Part shown: positions 52,201 to 61,441 of the stretch, piece by piece
Layout of the letters: each line of letters starts with the position of its first letter
How positions within the stretch are numbered: position 1 is the first letter of the stretch
Assembly: GCF_902168175.1 (NCBI RefSeq)
Contig: NZ_CABHOU010000021.1
Location: 1-64,000, forward strand
Origin: an uncultured Chitinophaga sp.
Lineage (GTDB): Bacteria; Bacteroidota; Bacteroidia; Chitinophagales; Chitinophagaceae
Reading direction: 5' to 3'
Length of the DNA: 64,000 nucleotides
Translations under genes and position numbers: made by a program
Notes under the pieces: generated by a model
The model's database searches: none
Seen by the model: only the letters and a program-made list of their open reading frames with translations
Told to the model about the DNA's origin: nothing

Positions 52201-54630
52201 TTAGAAACGGTAACCGATGCTCAAACGGAAGTTACGGCGTGCTTCTACGATGTAAGTGTAATAACCGGCAGCGTTAGCGGCCAGGGTTGCCTGCGTAAGC
52301 AGCTTGCGATCGTCTAGCAGGTTGTTCACAACGAAACCAACATTGTACTTACCCAACTGGTAGTTTAAACCGCCATCTACCCTGAAGTAGTTAGGAATGT
52401 TAGATGTTTTGGTGGCGCCTACTGCACGTTCGGCCTGCCACTGAATACCACCTGATGCACCAAAACCTTTCAGCGGGCCATTGATCATACGGTAGTTCAG
52501 CCATGCGTTGGTTACATGTTTTGCTGTGTTAGGTGTGATATTACCTACTGTCTTCTTAGTTTCGTCTACGATGGTAGGTGATTCTTTGGATATCTTAGAA
52601 TCGGTAAGCGCGTAGTTCAATACAACATTCAAACCAGGAGCGATCTCGCCATTGATATCGATCTCGATACCTTTGGAAGTTGTTTCACCCAGTTGTATCA
52701 TTACGGCCTGACCACGGCTATCAACCAAACCAGTGTTCACTTTATCGTTCACCCTTTTTATCTGGTAAACGGTAGCAGAAGTGCTCAGGCGGCCTTTGAA
52801 CCAATCTCTTTTAAGACCAAATTCGATATCATTACCTTTTACAGGATCAAACGCATTGCCAGAAGAGTCAATACCCGTTACAGGCACAAATGACTGATCG
52901 TACAAGGCATAAGCGCTGGTATTTTTATCGATAGAGTAGCTTAAGCCAACACGTGGTGAGAAAACGTCGTCGGTTTTATCGGTAGTGCGGTCGCGGCCAG
53001 TAACGACAGCGTGTGTAAAGCGACCAGCCAGCGAAAGGCGGAGCGTGTTGTTAAAGAAGCCAAGTTCGTCCTGAACGTAGGCCGAAGCGTAGCTCACAGA
53101 ACTGATATAAGCCGAGTTGGCCGCACGTTGCCTTACGCTCCTGCTACGGTCCAGTTTTGGCATAGAGTCGAACGGAATACCGTATTTAGGATTGTAAACG
53201 TTAAATATCTCACCGCCAGCCAGTCTTATATCGTTCTTCAGGGTACGGAAGTCGCCCCAGAATTTCTTGTTGCCCATATCTAAACCAGCGAGGATACGGT
53301 GACGTACACTACCAGTATATTCTTCGCCACTGATAGAGAACTGACCGAACCTGTTCTCACCAGCTTCGTCGCCCTGGCTAACATACCGCCTCATATCGCC
53401 GTTCAATTCAATGCTTGACAGCCACATGCTGCTGCCTTCCATTGCAAAATTGAAATAGGCTACCTGTGCATGCGCTTTCCACTTGTCATTAAACTCATGA
53501 TCGAAATACAGGTATGCACTGTGATCTTTCAGGGTGCTGGGCTCCAGGGATGGGTCCTGGTAGAAGAAGTCGTTTTTGATACCCTCGTCCAGCAGTTTTT
53601 TGCGGGAGAAAGTATAGTTACCGTTACCCAGGTATTTAGAAGCCTGGTAAGTATATTCCAGCGTAACAGATGTTTTATCGTCGATCAGGTATTTCACCAC
53701 CGGCGCGATTACATAACGGTTGTTGTAGTTATACTTAGTGAAAAAGTCTTTTTGCTGACCAGCCAGGTTAAGCCTGTAAAGCAGTTTACCGTCTTTGCTC
53801 AGTTTACCGTCGAAATCCAGTGCTGCGCGGTAAGTGTTGAAGCTACCCATGCTCAGGTTTACAGAACTGCGGGTCATACCGGTTGGTTTTTTGGTAACCA
53901 CGTTATAGAAACCACCAGGTTCGCCGGCAGCCAGCATGAAACCGGCAGGGCCTTTTACGAACTCGATACGCTCGATCATAGAAGCATCTTCTGCGGTTGG
54001 GCCCCAACTCTGTTCGATGTTCATACCGTTACGGAAAGCAGGGATTTTAGAACCGCGCATACGGATGTTCGCGTATTGGTTGTCCCAGTGACCAGTGCGG
54101 GTAGCACCGCTCACATTACGGGTAATACCGTCTACCACATCAAACACCTGCTGGTCGGCCAGCACGGTAGATGATACTACCTGGATGTTCTGGGGAACTT
54201 CCAGGATAGGCGTTTGTAAGCGCAGGGAACCGGATACTTTATCTACTTTATATTTATTTCTTTCGCCATTGATTACTACTTCCTGCAGTTCTGCATTGGT
54301 AGCTTCCAGCTGAATGTCTATGCTTAAGATCTCATCGTCTTTCAGTTCTACTTCTTTCTGAACTGTTTTGTAACCGATCAGGTAAACCTGTACAGTGTAG
54401 CGGCCTGCATTCAGTTTTCTGAATACAAATTCACCTTTTTCGTTTGTCATACCACCCCTGTTCTTCTCTTTTAACTGCACAGTAACGTAAGCAGCGGGAG
54501 ATCCGTCGTTGGTAACCACCTTCCCCTTAATTGCGGAAAGCGGTTCTACGCCAGCCAAAACCGGCAGGGCGCAAACGATAGCGAAGAAAACAGCTATCAG
54601 TGTGGCAATACTTTTAAGTTGAATACGCAT
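52201..54630 (-). CDS. TonB-dependent siderophore-type receptor
   Basis: The 809-residue protein has a signal peptide (to about 26, PVLAG), a carboxypeptidase-regulatory-like domain (about 32-115, AIKGKVVTNDGSPAAYVTVQ), then a plug. The plug shows siderophore-receptor phrases: VPQNIQVVSSTVLADQQVFDV, NIRMRGSK, FVKGPAGFMLAAGEPGGFYNVVTKKPTG. The barrel ends FRLSIGYRF. The family takes up ferric hydroxamate or catecholate siderophores. No siderophore biosynthesis, ABC or FecI/FecR genes are near. It is divergent from a membrane histidine kinase across 211 bases, so shared control is possible. The ligand is not predictable from sequence. Confidence 0.93.
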   Translation of the reverse strand: MRIQLKSIATLIAVFFAIVCALPVLAGVEPLSAIKGKVVTNDGSPAAYVTVQLKEKNRGGMTNEKGEFVFRKLNAGRYTVQVYLIGYKTVQKEVELKDDEILSIDIQLEATNAELQEVVINGERNKYKVDKVSGSLRLQTPILEVPQNIQVVSSTVLADQQVFDVVDGITRNVSGATRTGHWDNQYANIRMRGSKIPAFRNGMNIEQSWGPTAEDASMIERIEFVKGPAGFMLAAGEPGGFYNVVTKKPTGMTRSSVNLSMGSFNTYRAALDFDGKLSKDGKLLYRLNLAGQQKDFFTKYNYNNRYVIAPVVKYLIDDKTSVTLEYTYQASKYLGNGNYTFSRKKLLDEGIKNDFFYQDPSLEPSTLKDHSAYLYFDHEFNDKWKAHAQVAYFNFAMEGSSMWLSSIELNGDMRRYVSQGDEAGENRFGQFSISGEEYTGSVRHRILAGLDMGNKKFWGDFRTLKNDIRLAGGEIFNVYNPKYGIPFDSMPKLDRSRSVRQRAANSAYISSVSYASAYVQDELGFFNNTLRLSLAGRFTHAVVTGRDRTTDKTDDVFSPRVGLSYSIDKNTSAYALYDQSFVPVTGIDSSGNAFDPVKGNDIEFGLKRDWFKGRLSTSATVYQIKRVNDKVNTGLVDSRGQAVMIQLGETTSKGIEIDINGEIAPGLNVVLNYALTDSKISKESPTIVDETKKTVGNITPNTAKHVTNAWLNYRMINGPLKGFGASGGIQWQAERAVGATKTSNIPNYFRVDGGLNYQLGKYNVGFVVNNLLDDRKLLTQATLAANAAGYYTYIVEARRNFRLSIGYRF

Positions 54631-54841
54631 ATAGAAATATTAATGAAATGTTAAATTCCGGCCGCAAAGGTAGCCCCACACAGAGAATTTCCGTTAATCG
54701 GATCGGGAAAAAGACTTACGCAATGCGGAAAAAGAATGGAGAGGTTACGAGGAATTTATATATGTTGAAAATTAATTCGAAATCCCTCTGCGGCAGCGAT
54801 ATATTGCAATGCAGATTTGAGATGATTATATTTGACGCCCT

Positions 54842-56161
54842 ATGTCGAGTGGCCTAGTAATGCAGATTTCCGAAAAGCTATTAACCTGGTGGCATTCCAT
54901 GCTTGGCATTGGGGTGCGCCCCGGTATGTCGTTTATAGAAGCCAGGCGTACCCGGCTACTTAACCTGATCGCCCTGCCCACTATCCCCTTTATGCTGTTT
55001 TACACGATACTCAACTTTTGGCAGGAGCGTTATGTGCTGGCCACGGTGAATACACTGAGTATTACAGGCAACATAGCGGTATTATACCTGCATAGCGCCC
55101 ATAAATACCTGAGTGCCAGACTTTTTCTGATCCTGTACAGTATTACACTATACACCTTTTCCGGTATCTATTTCCAGAACGGGGCAGAGTTTTTCCTGCT
55201 TAATATCCTCATTATCACCCTGCTGGTGTACGACCGGCTTTGGATAAAACTACTGTTCTCCACAATTACCATCTGCAGCTTCCTGGCCATCCACTTTATG
55301 CCGCAGGAAGCGGGATTTGCGTCCAACGTACCAACCGAACGTGCATGGGCCAACGTTTCTGCCTCGTTGTTTTTTATCATCATTGCCCTTACCTATTTTA
55401 AACAATTACATACCGACTACCTGCAGGTAACCGAAAACCAGCGCAGAGCCCTGGCCACCATGAACCGGGATAAGGAAAAGATGTTTTCCATCGTGGCGCA
55501 CGACATCCGCAGCCCCCTCGCCACGCTGGAAGGCCTGCTGGATATGTTCCAGGTAGGAGAATATAGCGAAGCGGAGATGAAAGAGGCGGCGGAAATACTG
55601 CGTAAAAAGGTGGGGCAGCTCAGCGGCACACTGGATAACCTGCTCCGCTGGAGCATTGGCCAGATGAAGGGCATCCGTACGCAACCGGTGCTGTTCGAAC
55701 TATCACCATTGCTGGAAGAGGTACTGGCTTTACTGGAATCTGGTTTCAAACAAAAAAACGTAGAAGTGACGGCCGACGTGCAGCATCAGCATGTGATGTT
55801 TGCCGATAGGGACCAGGCAGCCGTTATACTCCGCAACCTGATCAGTAATGCCGCTAAGTTCAGCCATCCGGGTGGCCATGTTTACTTACGATCGACCTCC
55901 AGACAACAGCGTTTGCTGATTGAGGTGCAGGACGAAGGCACGGGCATGAGCGCCGAACAGATGGACACATTATTCACCAACCGGGCCGAACCCGGTTTCG
56001 GCACTATGGGCGAGCGTGGTACCGGCCTGGGATTAATGTTAAGCCAGGAGTTTGCGGAACAGAACAACGGCGCTATTACTGTACAAAGCGTACCAGGGCA
56101 GGGTACCCTGTTTTTACTCGACATGCCCGCGCTGGAAGACGAAGACCGCAACTGGGGCTAA
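54842..56161 (+). CDS. Membrane histidine kinase without linked regulator
   Basis: The 439-residue protein (an ATG at 54860, MQISEKLL, is an alternative start) has six membrane helices in residues 30-195 without a recognisable extracytoplasmic sensor. A HisKA domain follows (FSIVAHDIRSPLATLEGLLDMFQ, phospho-histidine near 220), then HATPase (VILRNLISNAAKFSHPGG; VQDEGTGMSAEQM; GERGTGLGLMLSQEFAEQNNG). A sensing role through the helices is likely. No response regulator is adjacent. It is divergent from the siderophore-type receptor, and its TAA stop overlaps the TAG stop of the convergent PhzF-like gene by 3 bases (56159-56160 shared, plus flanks). Confidence 0.88.
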   Translation: MSSGLVMQISEKLLTWWHSMLGIGVRPGMSFIEARRTRLLNLIALPTIPFMLFYTILNFWQERYVLATVNTLSITGNIAVLYLHSAHKYLSARLFLILYSITLYTFSGIYFQNGAEFFLLNILIITLLVYDRLWIKLLFSTITICSFLAIHFMPQEAGFASNVPTERAWANVSASLFFIIIALTYFKQLHTDYLQVTENQRRALATMNRDKEKMFSIVAHDIRSPLATLEGLLDMFQVGEYSEAEMKEAAEILRKKVGQLSGTLDNLLRWSIGQMKGIRTQPVLFELSPLLEEVLALLESGFKQKNVEVTADVQHQHVMFADRDQAAVILRNLISNAAKFSHPGGHVYLRSTSRQQRLLIEVQDEGTGMSAEQMDTLFTNRAEPGFGTMGERGTGLGLMLSQEFAEQNNGAITVQSVPGQGTLFLLDMPALEDEDRNWG

Positions 56162-56943
56162 ATAAATATTTCTCCCTTTAAATACAACACACCTTTACCC
56201 GCCATAGACACCCTTTCGCCAAGCAGCCTGCAATGCAGCACTCCCGTTCTTCCCGACAACTGCATAGCCACCAACTCACTTTTCCCTGATTGCTGCGCCC
56301 AGTAAGGTATCAGCGTAGTATGTGCAGAACCGGTAACCGGATCTTCGTTAATACCCGAAGCCGGCGCGAAAAAGCGGGATACGAAATCGCACTCATTTCC
56401 TTTCGCCGTAACAATAAGCCCCCTGGCATTTAAACCTGCTATTACCGGCAGATTGGGTTTCATATTTTTTACGTTCTCTTCCTTTTCAAATACCAGCATG
56501 TAATCCGTTTTACCTTTAAAAGCAGCAACGGGGCGCTTATCACTGGACGCTATCAAATCATCGGTTAAGGGCACTTCGGCAAATTGATCTTTGGGGAAAT
56601 TAAGCACGAGCAAACCACCTTCTTCCTTTACTGTAAGGGCGCCGCTGCGGTGTGAATGAAAGTGAAGCGTATCTCCTTTAAAACCTTCGTGGTAAAACAA
56701 CACAAAAGCCGTTGCCAGTGTGGCATGACCACAAAGGTCCACTTCTACAGCGGGCGTAAACCAGCGAATATCAAATCCGTTGCCGCTGGGCACGTAAAAA
56801 GCAGTTTCGGGAAGATTGTTTTCCGCTGCTATCTTTTGAAGCGTGTCATCAGGAAGCCATGTTGTTAAGGGGCAAACGGCAGCGGGGTTGCCTTTAAATA
56901 CCTCGTCCGCAAAGGCGTCTACCTGGTAAAGTGTAATATTCAT
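56158..56943 (-). CDS. PhzF-family isomerase-like protein
   Basis: The protein has 261 residues from the ATG at 56943 (MNITLYQVDAF), the usual family start; a reading to 56970 adds nine residues. PhzF features are KGNPAAVCPL, ENNLPETAFYV with E46 at the catalytic-glutamate position, IRWFTPAVEVDLCGHATLATAFVLF, and FAPASGINEDPVTGSAHTTLIPYW. These diaminopimelate-epimerase-like enzymes act as isomerases or epimerases in many pathways, and there is no phenazine cluster here. It lies 77 bases after the MocR-type regulator on the same strand, preceded by a GNAT gene, suggesting the regulator controls it. Confidence 0.93.
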   Translation of the reverse strand: MNITLYQVDAFADEVFKGNPAAVCPLTTWLPDDTLQKIAAENNLPETAFYVPSGNGFDIRWFTPAVEVDLCGHATLATAFVLFYHEGFKGDTLHFHSHRSGALTVKEEGGLLVLNFPKDQFAEVPLTDDLIASSDKRPVAAFKGKTDYMLVFEKEENVKNMKPNLPVIAGLNARGLIVTAKGNECDFVSRFFAPASGINEDPVTGSAHTTLIPYWAQQSGKSELVAMQLSGRTGVLHCRLLGERVSMAGKGVLYLKGEIFI

Positions 56944-57020
56944 ACCGTTGTTTTTTGTAAAGGTCGGCACTAAATACCAACAGACACAGATACAGATATC
57001 GAATTTATTTTGGGTACAGA

Positions 57021-58436
57021 TTATAGCTGATTCTTCACCAGGTTGCCTAAACGTTTCAGGCTTAAGTTCACCTTATCGTTCCACTTCAGCGCAAAGTTCA
57101 GGCGCATACAGTTGTTAAACTGGTTATGGGCGGTAAACATTCGTCCGGGGGCAAAACTGATCTTCTGTTTTAGCGCGATATCGTACAAAGCTGTGGTATC
57201 AATCCGTTTGTCCAGTTCCAGCCACAACATAAAACCACCCTGCGGTTGGGATATTTTCGTGTTTTCAGGAAAGTAGTTCTCAATGGCCTGCTGGTACTGT
57301 AAACATTGTATGCGTAACGTGTGCCGCAGTCCGCGCATGTGATGATCGAAGCGGCCATTCTCCATAAAATCCGCAACTACTTCCTGATATAAAGCGGGAT
57401 TAGAAATAGTTTGCAATAACTTCTGGCGGATCACTTTCTCTTTGAATTTGCCAGGTGCTATCCACCCTACCCTATAGCCCGGGGCCAGTGTTTTAGACAC
57501 CGATCCGCACCACATCACCATGCCCGCTTCGTCATATGCCTTGCAGGGTTTGGGACGGGTGGCACCGAAAAAAAGGTTGCCGTACAAATCATCTTCAATC
57601 AGGGGAATGTTATACTCCGTAAGCATTTCGACCACTGCCTTCTTATGTTCGCCGGGCATTAAGCTACCTAAAGGGTTGTTGAAATTGCTGATCAGCAAAC
57701 AGGCATTGATCCGGGGCAATACTTTTTTTAACGCGTCTATCTCCACGCCTGTAACGGGATGTGTGGGCAACTCGATGATATGCAGCCCCATCGACTTCGC
57801 CATTTGAATGATACCAAAGTATACAGGACTTTCAATGGCAATGGTGTCGCCACGTTGGGTTACGGCGAGCAGGCAATTGTAGATCGCGTTCATTGCGCCG
57901 GAGGTAGTTACCAGGTCGTCGGCCGTAAGTTGCCCTTCCAGCACAAACGACCATTTAGCCACGTTCCGCCGGAGGTTGATGCTACCCTGAACAGGCTCGT
58001 AACCGGTACCACTGTCTTCCATCATTTGCATGGCCTTAACAACACCTTTGTTCAGCCTGGCCACCGGCAAAAAACTGGTATCGGGCACACCCAGCGAAAA
58101 TTGTGTGATATCTTTATTGGCGATGGTATTAAAAACCTTGCTGATAAGGTCTTCAGGGTGCTTTTTCCTATCCGCTAATTTCAACCGGCTTACGGATGGT
58201 AATGAAAACCGTCGCAGGGAATTGCTGCTTACGAAGTAACCCGACTTAGGGCGGGAGTCGATCAGTGATTTGCTTTCCAGTTCGAGGAAAGCCTGCTTTA
58301 CCGTGTTGAGGCTTACGTTGTAAATCTTTTGTACGGCCCTGATAGAAGGCAGTTTATCGCCGGTTTTAAGTGTACCGGAGGCAATCTGTTCTTCGAGTAT
58401 TTTACTGATTTTCAGGTACAGTATTTCTCTGGCCAT
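57021..58436 (-). CDS. MocR-type regulator (GntR HTH + aminotransferase fold)
   Basis: The protein has 471 residues from the ATG at 58436 (MAREILYLKISKILEEQI), the normal GntR start; longer readings run through non-domain sequence. A winged helix spans about 1-75 (GDKLPSIRAVQKIYNVSLNTVKQAFLELESKSLI). A class I aminotransferase-like domain starts near 100 (ITQFSLGVPDTSFLPV) and has GYEPVQGSINLRRNVA, NFNNPLGSLM and the pyridoxal-phosphate lysine in CGSVSKTLAPGYRVGW (about 313). MocR proteins sense PLP or amino acids and usually regulate a neighbour, here plausibly the PhzF gene downstream or the GNAT gene 10 bases upstream. True aminotransferase activity cannot be excluded. Confidence 0.92.
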   Translation of the reverse strand: MAREILYLKISKILEEQIASGTLKTGDKLPSIRAVQKIYNVSLNTVKQAFLELESKSLIDSRPKSGYFVSSNSLRRFSLPSVSRLKLADRKKHPEDLISKVFNTIANKDITQFSLGVPDTSFLPVARLNKGVVKAMQMMEDSGTGYEPVQGSINLRRNVAKWSFVLEGQLTADDLVTTSGAMNAIYNCLLAVTQRGDTIAIESPVYFGIIQMAKSMGLHIIELPTHPVTGVEIDALKKVLPRINACLLISNFNNPLGSLMPGEHKKAVVEMLTEYNIPLIEDDLYGNLFFGATRPKPCKAYDEAGMVMWCGSVSKTLAPGYRVGWIAPGKFKEKVIRQKLLQTISNPALYQEVVADFMENGRFDHHMRGLRHTLRIQCLQYQQAIENYFPENTKISQPQGGFMLWLELDKRIDTTALYDIALKQKISFAPGRMFTAHNQFNNCMRLNFALKWNDKVNLSLKRLGNLVKNQL

Positions 58437-58446
58437 AAGTAATAAT

Positions 58447-58908
58447 TTACAACTGTTTTTCCATAAATACCGCCCCCTCAAACGGGTTATAGCAGTAAGG
58501 CCCAATTTCCTCAAACCCAAATGACTTGTACAACCTGATGGCCGGCTGCATTTCTTTGATCGTATCCAGGCGGATGGCAACATACCCCAACGACTTTGCC
58601 TCTTCCAGTGCCTGCACCAGCAACTGATGGCCTAACTGTTGCCCCCTGTACGCCGGGTCAACGAACATCCTTTTCAATTCGGCGGTGTGTGCATCCAGCT
58701 TTCTCACACCGGCGCAGCCGACTGGTACATCGCCATCGTAGGCCAGCACCAGTGCGCCCTGCGGATGATTATACTTCGTATCGATCACATCCAGTTCTTC
58801 ATCGAACGACTGAAACGCGAGGTCGATATTAATCGCCTCTGCATATCGCCGGAAAAGCTGTTTTCCATCGTTAAACGCTTTGCTTGTTTTGGCTATGATA
58901 ATATTCAT
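58447..58908 (-). CDS. GNAT-family N-acetyltransferase
   Basis: The protein has 153 residues from the ATG at 58908 (MNIIIAKTSKAF); the longer reading to 58935 is less likely. The GNAT core is visible: GALVLAYDGDVPVGCAGVRKL, ELKRMFVDPAYRGQQLGHQLLVQALEEAKSLGY with the acetyl-CoA pyrophosphate-binding RGQQLG loop, and LYKSFGFEEIGPYCYNPFEGAVFMEKQL. The acceptor is unknown. It lies 10 bases upstream of the MocR-type gene on the same strand, so the GNAT-MocR-PhzF genes are likely one transcription unit. Confidence 0.93.
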   Translation of the reverse strand: MNIIIAKTSKAFNDGKQLFRRYAEAINIDLAFQSFDEELDVIDTKYNHPQGALVLAYDGDVPVGCAGVRKLDAHTAELKRMFVDPAYRGQQLGHQLLVQALEEAKSLGYVAIRLDTIKEMQPAIRLYKSFGFEEIGPYCYNPFEGAVFMEKQL

Positions 58909-59030
58909 CTGTATAAAATTCAGGAAAACCGCCAATTGAATACAGGTACAAAAATAGATTTATTTATGGGTACAGATGGTGTCCTGTTCAGTTATTAGCC
59001 TGTATATTTACTCATAACAATATCAGTTAA

Positions 59031-59594
59031 ATGGAGCAGTACCTGTCATCATTCAATTTCCTGTCGGGTGAAGAAATAGCCTTTCTTTTGAGTAAAGGAA
59101 GGGCTAAAACAATTAAAAAGGGTGAGTTTTTTATCAGACAAGGCGCTGTATGCCAGGAAATAGCCTTTGTTGAATCTGGATTTTTCAGATCGTTTTATCA
59201 TAACTCTGCGGACGAAGATGTGACCTACTGCTTCAGTTTTGCCGGGGCATTCGTAACGGCCTATTCGTCCTTCATCAGCCAGACCGCCACCTTCGAAAAT
59301 ATCGAAGCACTGGCAGACGTTACCATTTTCAGCATCCCGAGAGAAACGATTGTTCAACTTGAAGCAACCAGCGTAAACTGGGCGCGGTTTTCGAAAATGA
59401 TGGCCGAGCAGGAGTTCATCAAGATGGAACAGCGGTTCCTGCTGTTTGTAAGGGAGAATGCAGAATACAGGTATAAAGATTTGTTGGAAAAGTACCCGGA
59501 GTATTTACAACTCATCCCTTTAGGTTACCTCTCCTCGTACCTCGGCATTACACAAAGGCATTTAAGCAGGATCAGGAAAGCGGTAATGATTTAG
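59031..59594 (+). CDS. Crp/Fnr-family regulator
   Basis: The 187-residue protein has an N-terminal cyclic-nucleotide-binding-like beta-barrel (about 10-120; KKGEFFIRQGAVCQEIAFVESGFFRSFYHN, EDVTYCFSFAGAFVTAYSSF). A C-terminal HTH follows with QLIPLGYLSSYLGITQRHLSRIRKAVM. The Fnr iron-sulphur cysteine set is absent; there are only two scattered cysteines. This fits the Bacteroidota Crp-like group that responds to unknown small ligands. It is 51 bases upstream of a flavodoxin-fold oxidoreductase gene on the same strand, which it probably controls. Confidence 0.9.
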   Translation: MEQYLSSFNFLSGEEIAFLLSKGRAKTIKKGEFFIRQGAVCQEIAFVESGFFRSFYHNSADEDVTYCFSFAGAFVTAYSSFISQTATFENIEALADVTIFSIPRETIVQLEATSVNWARFSKMMAEQEFIKMEQRFLLFVRENAEYRYKDLLEKYPEYLQLIPLGYLSSYLGITQRHLSRIRKAVMI

Positions 59595-59645
59595 ACATTT
59601 GTCCTTTTTGTTGACGCGCCGCTCCGCTTTCTTTGTATAAAAAAA

Positions 59646-60224
59646 TTGAAACGAGTACTCATTATTAACGGGCATCCCGACTCATTAAGCTTTAACCAGG
59701 CGCTGTTCAATGCTTACAAAGAAGGTGCTTCCGAAACGGGCGCTATTATTTCCGAGATCAATATTGCGGAACTGGAGTTCAATCCCAATCTCAGCCACGG
59801 GTACCGGCAAAGGACCGTACTGGAACCCGATCTTCTTTTATCGATTGAAAAAATTAAAGCCGCCGATCATATAGTATGGATTTTCCCGGTGTGGTGGTAC
59901 GGCTCCCCGGCAATCATGAAAGGTTTTATTGACAGGACATTTCTACCCGGAATTGCCTATCAGCCTGTAAAAGGAAAACCTTTTCCGAAGAAGCTGTTTA
60001 AGGGCAAAACGGCCAGGATCATTGTTACGGCAGATACGCCAAGGTGGTACGACATATTATTTATGCGCAGTCCTGCACTGAATCAATTTAAAAAAGGCAC
60101 ACTGGAGTTTTGTGGGATGGGCCCGGTAAAGGTATTATACATTGCGCCGATGAAAGATGCAAGTCAGGCGTTTCTAAAAAAACAAATAGATAAGGTGTAC
60201 AGGCTGGGAAGGTTGTTGAAGTAA
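59646..60224 (+). CDS. NAD(P)H-dependent flavodoxin-fold oxidoreductase
   Basis: The 192-residue protein has a flavodoxin_2/NQO1-type fold: VLIINGHPDSLSFNQALF near the start (FMN phosphate loop), ADHIVWIFPVWWYGSPAIMKGFIDRTFLPG, and the late RSPALNQFKKGTLEFCGM. Enzymes of this class reduce quinones or other electrophiles with two electrons, or act as ancillary subunits of K+ efflux (KefF type). The initiation codon is TTG (59646), preceded by an A-run; no in-frame ATG lies close upstream. It follows the Crp/Fnr regulator and is convergent with an HxlR gene. Confidence 0.9.
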   Translation: MKRVLIINGHPDSLSFNQALFNAYKEGASETGAIISEINIAELEFNPNLSHGYRQRTVLEPDLLLSIEKIKAADHIVWIFPVWWYGSPAIMKGFIDRTFLPGIAYQPVKGKPFPKKLFKGKTARIIVTADTPRWYDILFMRSPALNQFKKGTLEFCGMGPVKVLYIAPMKDASQAFLKKQIDKVYRLGRLLK

Positions 60225-60228
60225 GCGC

Positions 60229-60597
60229 TCACAGCCCGGCCTCCAAACGCGCTTTGTGCCTAATTCCCCACTGCTCCAGTTGGCGAATGACGGGTAACAG
60301 TTCAAGACCACTCTGAGTTAGCTCGTACTCCACCCGCGCGGGTACTTCCGGGTAAACGGTGCGTACGAGCAGCTTCCGTTCTTCCATCTTCCTTAATTCC
60401 AATGTTAATATACGTTCGGTGATAGTGGGCACGAGCTTTTTCAACTCACCGAACCGCAGTTTACCATTTGCCAGGTAACAGCAAATGGCCACCGTCCATT
60501 GGCCGCTAATCTGGTTAGCCGCATAAATTTCAGGACAAGCAGCTTCCAGCAGTTGCTTATTTTCCTGGTGGGTAGATGATGGCTTTATTTTACTCAT
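60229..60597 (-). CDS. HxlR-family regulator (second)
   Basis: The 122-residue winged-helix protein has HxlR features: AACPEIYAANQISGQWTVAICCYLANG with cysteines at about 20 and 39-40, RFGELKKLVPTITERILTLELRKMEER, the wing VPARVEYELTQSGLELLPVI and the end QLEQWGIRHKARLE. Such regulators respond to reactive aldehydes, quinones or disulphide stress. It is divergent from the next oxidoreductase gene across 75 bases, the classical arrangement for a repressor or activator of that gene, and convergent (4 bases apart) with the preceding one. Confidence 0.92.
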   Translation of the reverse strand: MSKIKPSSTHQENKQLLEAACPEIYAANQISGQWTVAICCYLANGKLRFGELKKLVPTITERILTLELRKMEERKLLVRTVYPEVPARVEYELTQSGLELLPVIRQLEQWGIRHKARLEAGL

Positions 60598-60672
60598 ACT
60601 TACACTTTTGTTAGGTGCTTACATTGGGAAGGCATGGCGTTTGACGTATGCAACTTAGATATTTTTGCGCAT

Positions 60673-61206
60673 ATGAAAAGAACATTGGTCATAGTCATAC
60701 ACCCCGATTTATCAGCATCGAAGGTGAATAAAAGATGGTTGGAAGAACTGAGTAAACATAACGACCGGTACCTGGTCCATGACTTACACAAAAGATACCC
60801 TGACGGTAAAATAGACGTGCAGGCAGAGCAAAAGTTAATAGAAAGTCATGATCAAATAATTTTCCAGTTCCCCTTTTATTGGTTCAACTGTCCACCGTTA
60901 TTCAAAACCTGGCTGGACGATGTATTAACTTATGGTTGGGCCTATGGCAGCAAAAGCGGCTACAAAATGCAGGGCAGGAAGGTAGCCCTGGCCATATCTG
61001 CAGGTATTGACAAGCACGAGTACGAAGCGGGCGCGAAGTATAAATATACCCTTGAACAGCTTACCGCGCCGTTTGAGTTATCGTTTGAATATGTACATGC
61101 AGATTACAGGCCTCTTTTTGCATTTTATGGGGCAGAATTTCATGCTACGCCGGAAAGAATAGAGGAAAGTACGGCGGCGTACATGACATTTATGGAGTCG
61201 TTTTAA
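60673..61206 (+). CDS. NAD(P)H-dependent flavodoxin-fold oxidoreductase (second)
   Basis: The protein has 177 residues from the ATG at 60673 (MKRTLVIVIHPDLSASKVNKRW); the longer reading to 60634 adds 13 residues ahead of the conserved start. The flavodoxin_2 motifs are HPDLSASKVN, HDQIIFQFPFYWFNCPPLFKTWLDDVLTYGWAYG and KVALAISAGIDKHEYE. It is likely an FMN-dependent quinone or general NAD(P)H oxidoreductase of the KefF/YwrO type. It is divergent from the HxlR gene and so probably under its control. A terminator-like palindrome follows, but its T run is better on the opposite strand. Confidence 0.9.
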   Translation: MKRTLVIVIHPDLSASKVNKRWLEELSKHNDRYLVHDLHKRYPDGKIDVQAEQKLIESHDQIIFQFPFYWFNCPPLFKTWLDDVLTYGWAYGSKSGYKMQGRKVALAISAGIDKHEYEAGAKYKYTLEQLTAPFELSFEYVHADYRPLFAFYGAEFHATPERIEESTAAYMTFMESF

Positions 61207-61221
61207 GTGGAAACCATCGTA

Positions 61222-61252
61222 AATAAAAAAAGCAGGTCGATCGACCTGCTTT
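61222..61252 (-). terminator. Terminator of tRNA-Arg
   Basis: A perfect palindrome (aaagcaggtcga / tcgacctgcttt) is followed on the minus strand by a T run. It lies 8 bases after the tRNA-Arg end and may also stop the plus-strand oxidoreductase transcript. Confidence 0.8.
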
Positions 61253-61260
61253 CATTTGTG

Positions 61261-61334
61261 TGACCCGGATTGGATTCGAACCAATGACCTACTGCTTAGA
61301 AGGCAGTTGCTCTATCCAGCTGAGCTACCGAGTC
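61261..61334 (-). tRNA. tRNA-Arg (anticodon TCT)
   Basis: The 74-base gene has the acceptor stem GACTCGG/CCGGGTC with discriminator A, a D arm TAGCTCAGCTGGATAGAGCA, an anticodon stem CTGC/GCAG around CTTCTAA (anticodon TCT, reading AGA), and a T arm with TTCGAAT. CCA is not encoded. Confidence 0.95.
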
Positions 61335-61441
61335 ATCCTTTCCAAAATAAATGGTTACATTTATCGTTTGGGAGTGCAAATTTATATAATTTTCATTCAA
61401 TAAATCAAATTCGTTTGTATTAAAGCAAAGAAAAGATAACT

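Noticed and set aside
53470..54174. 234-codon plus-strand ORF
   Set aside because: Antisense shadow of the siderophore-type receptor.
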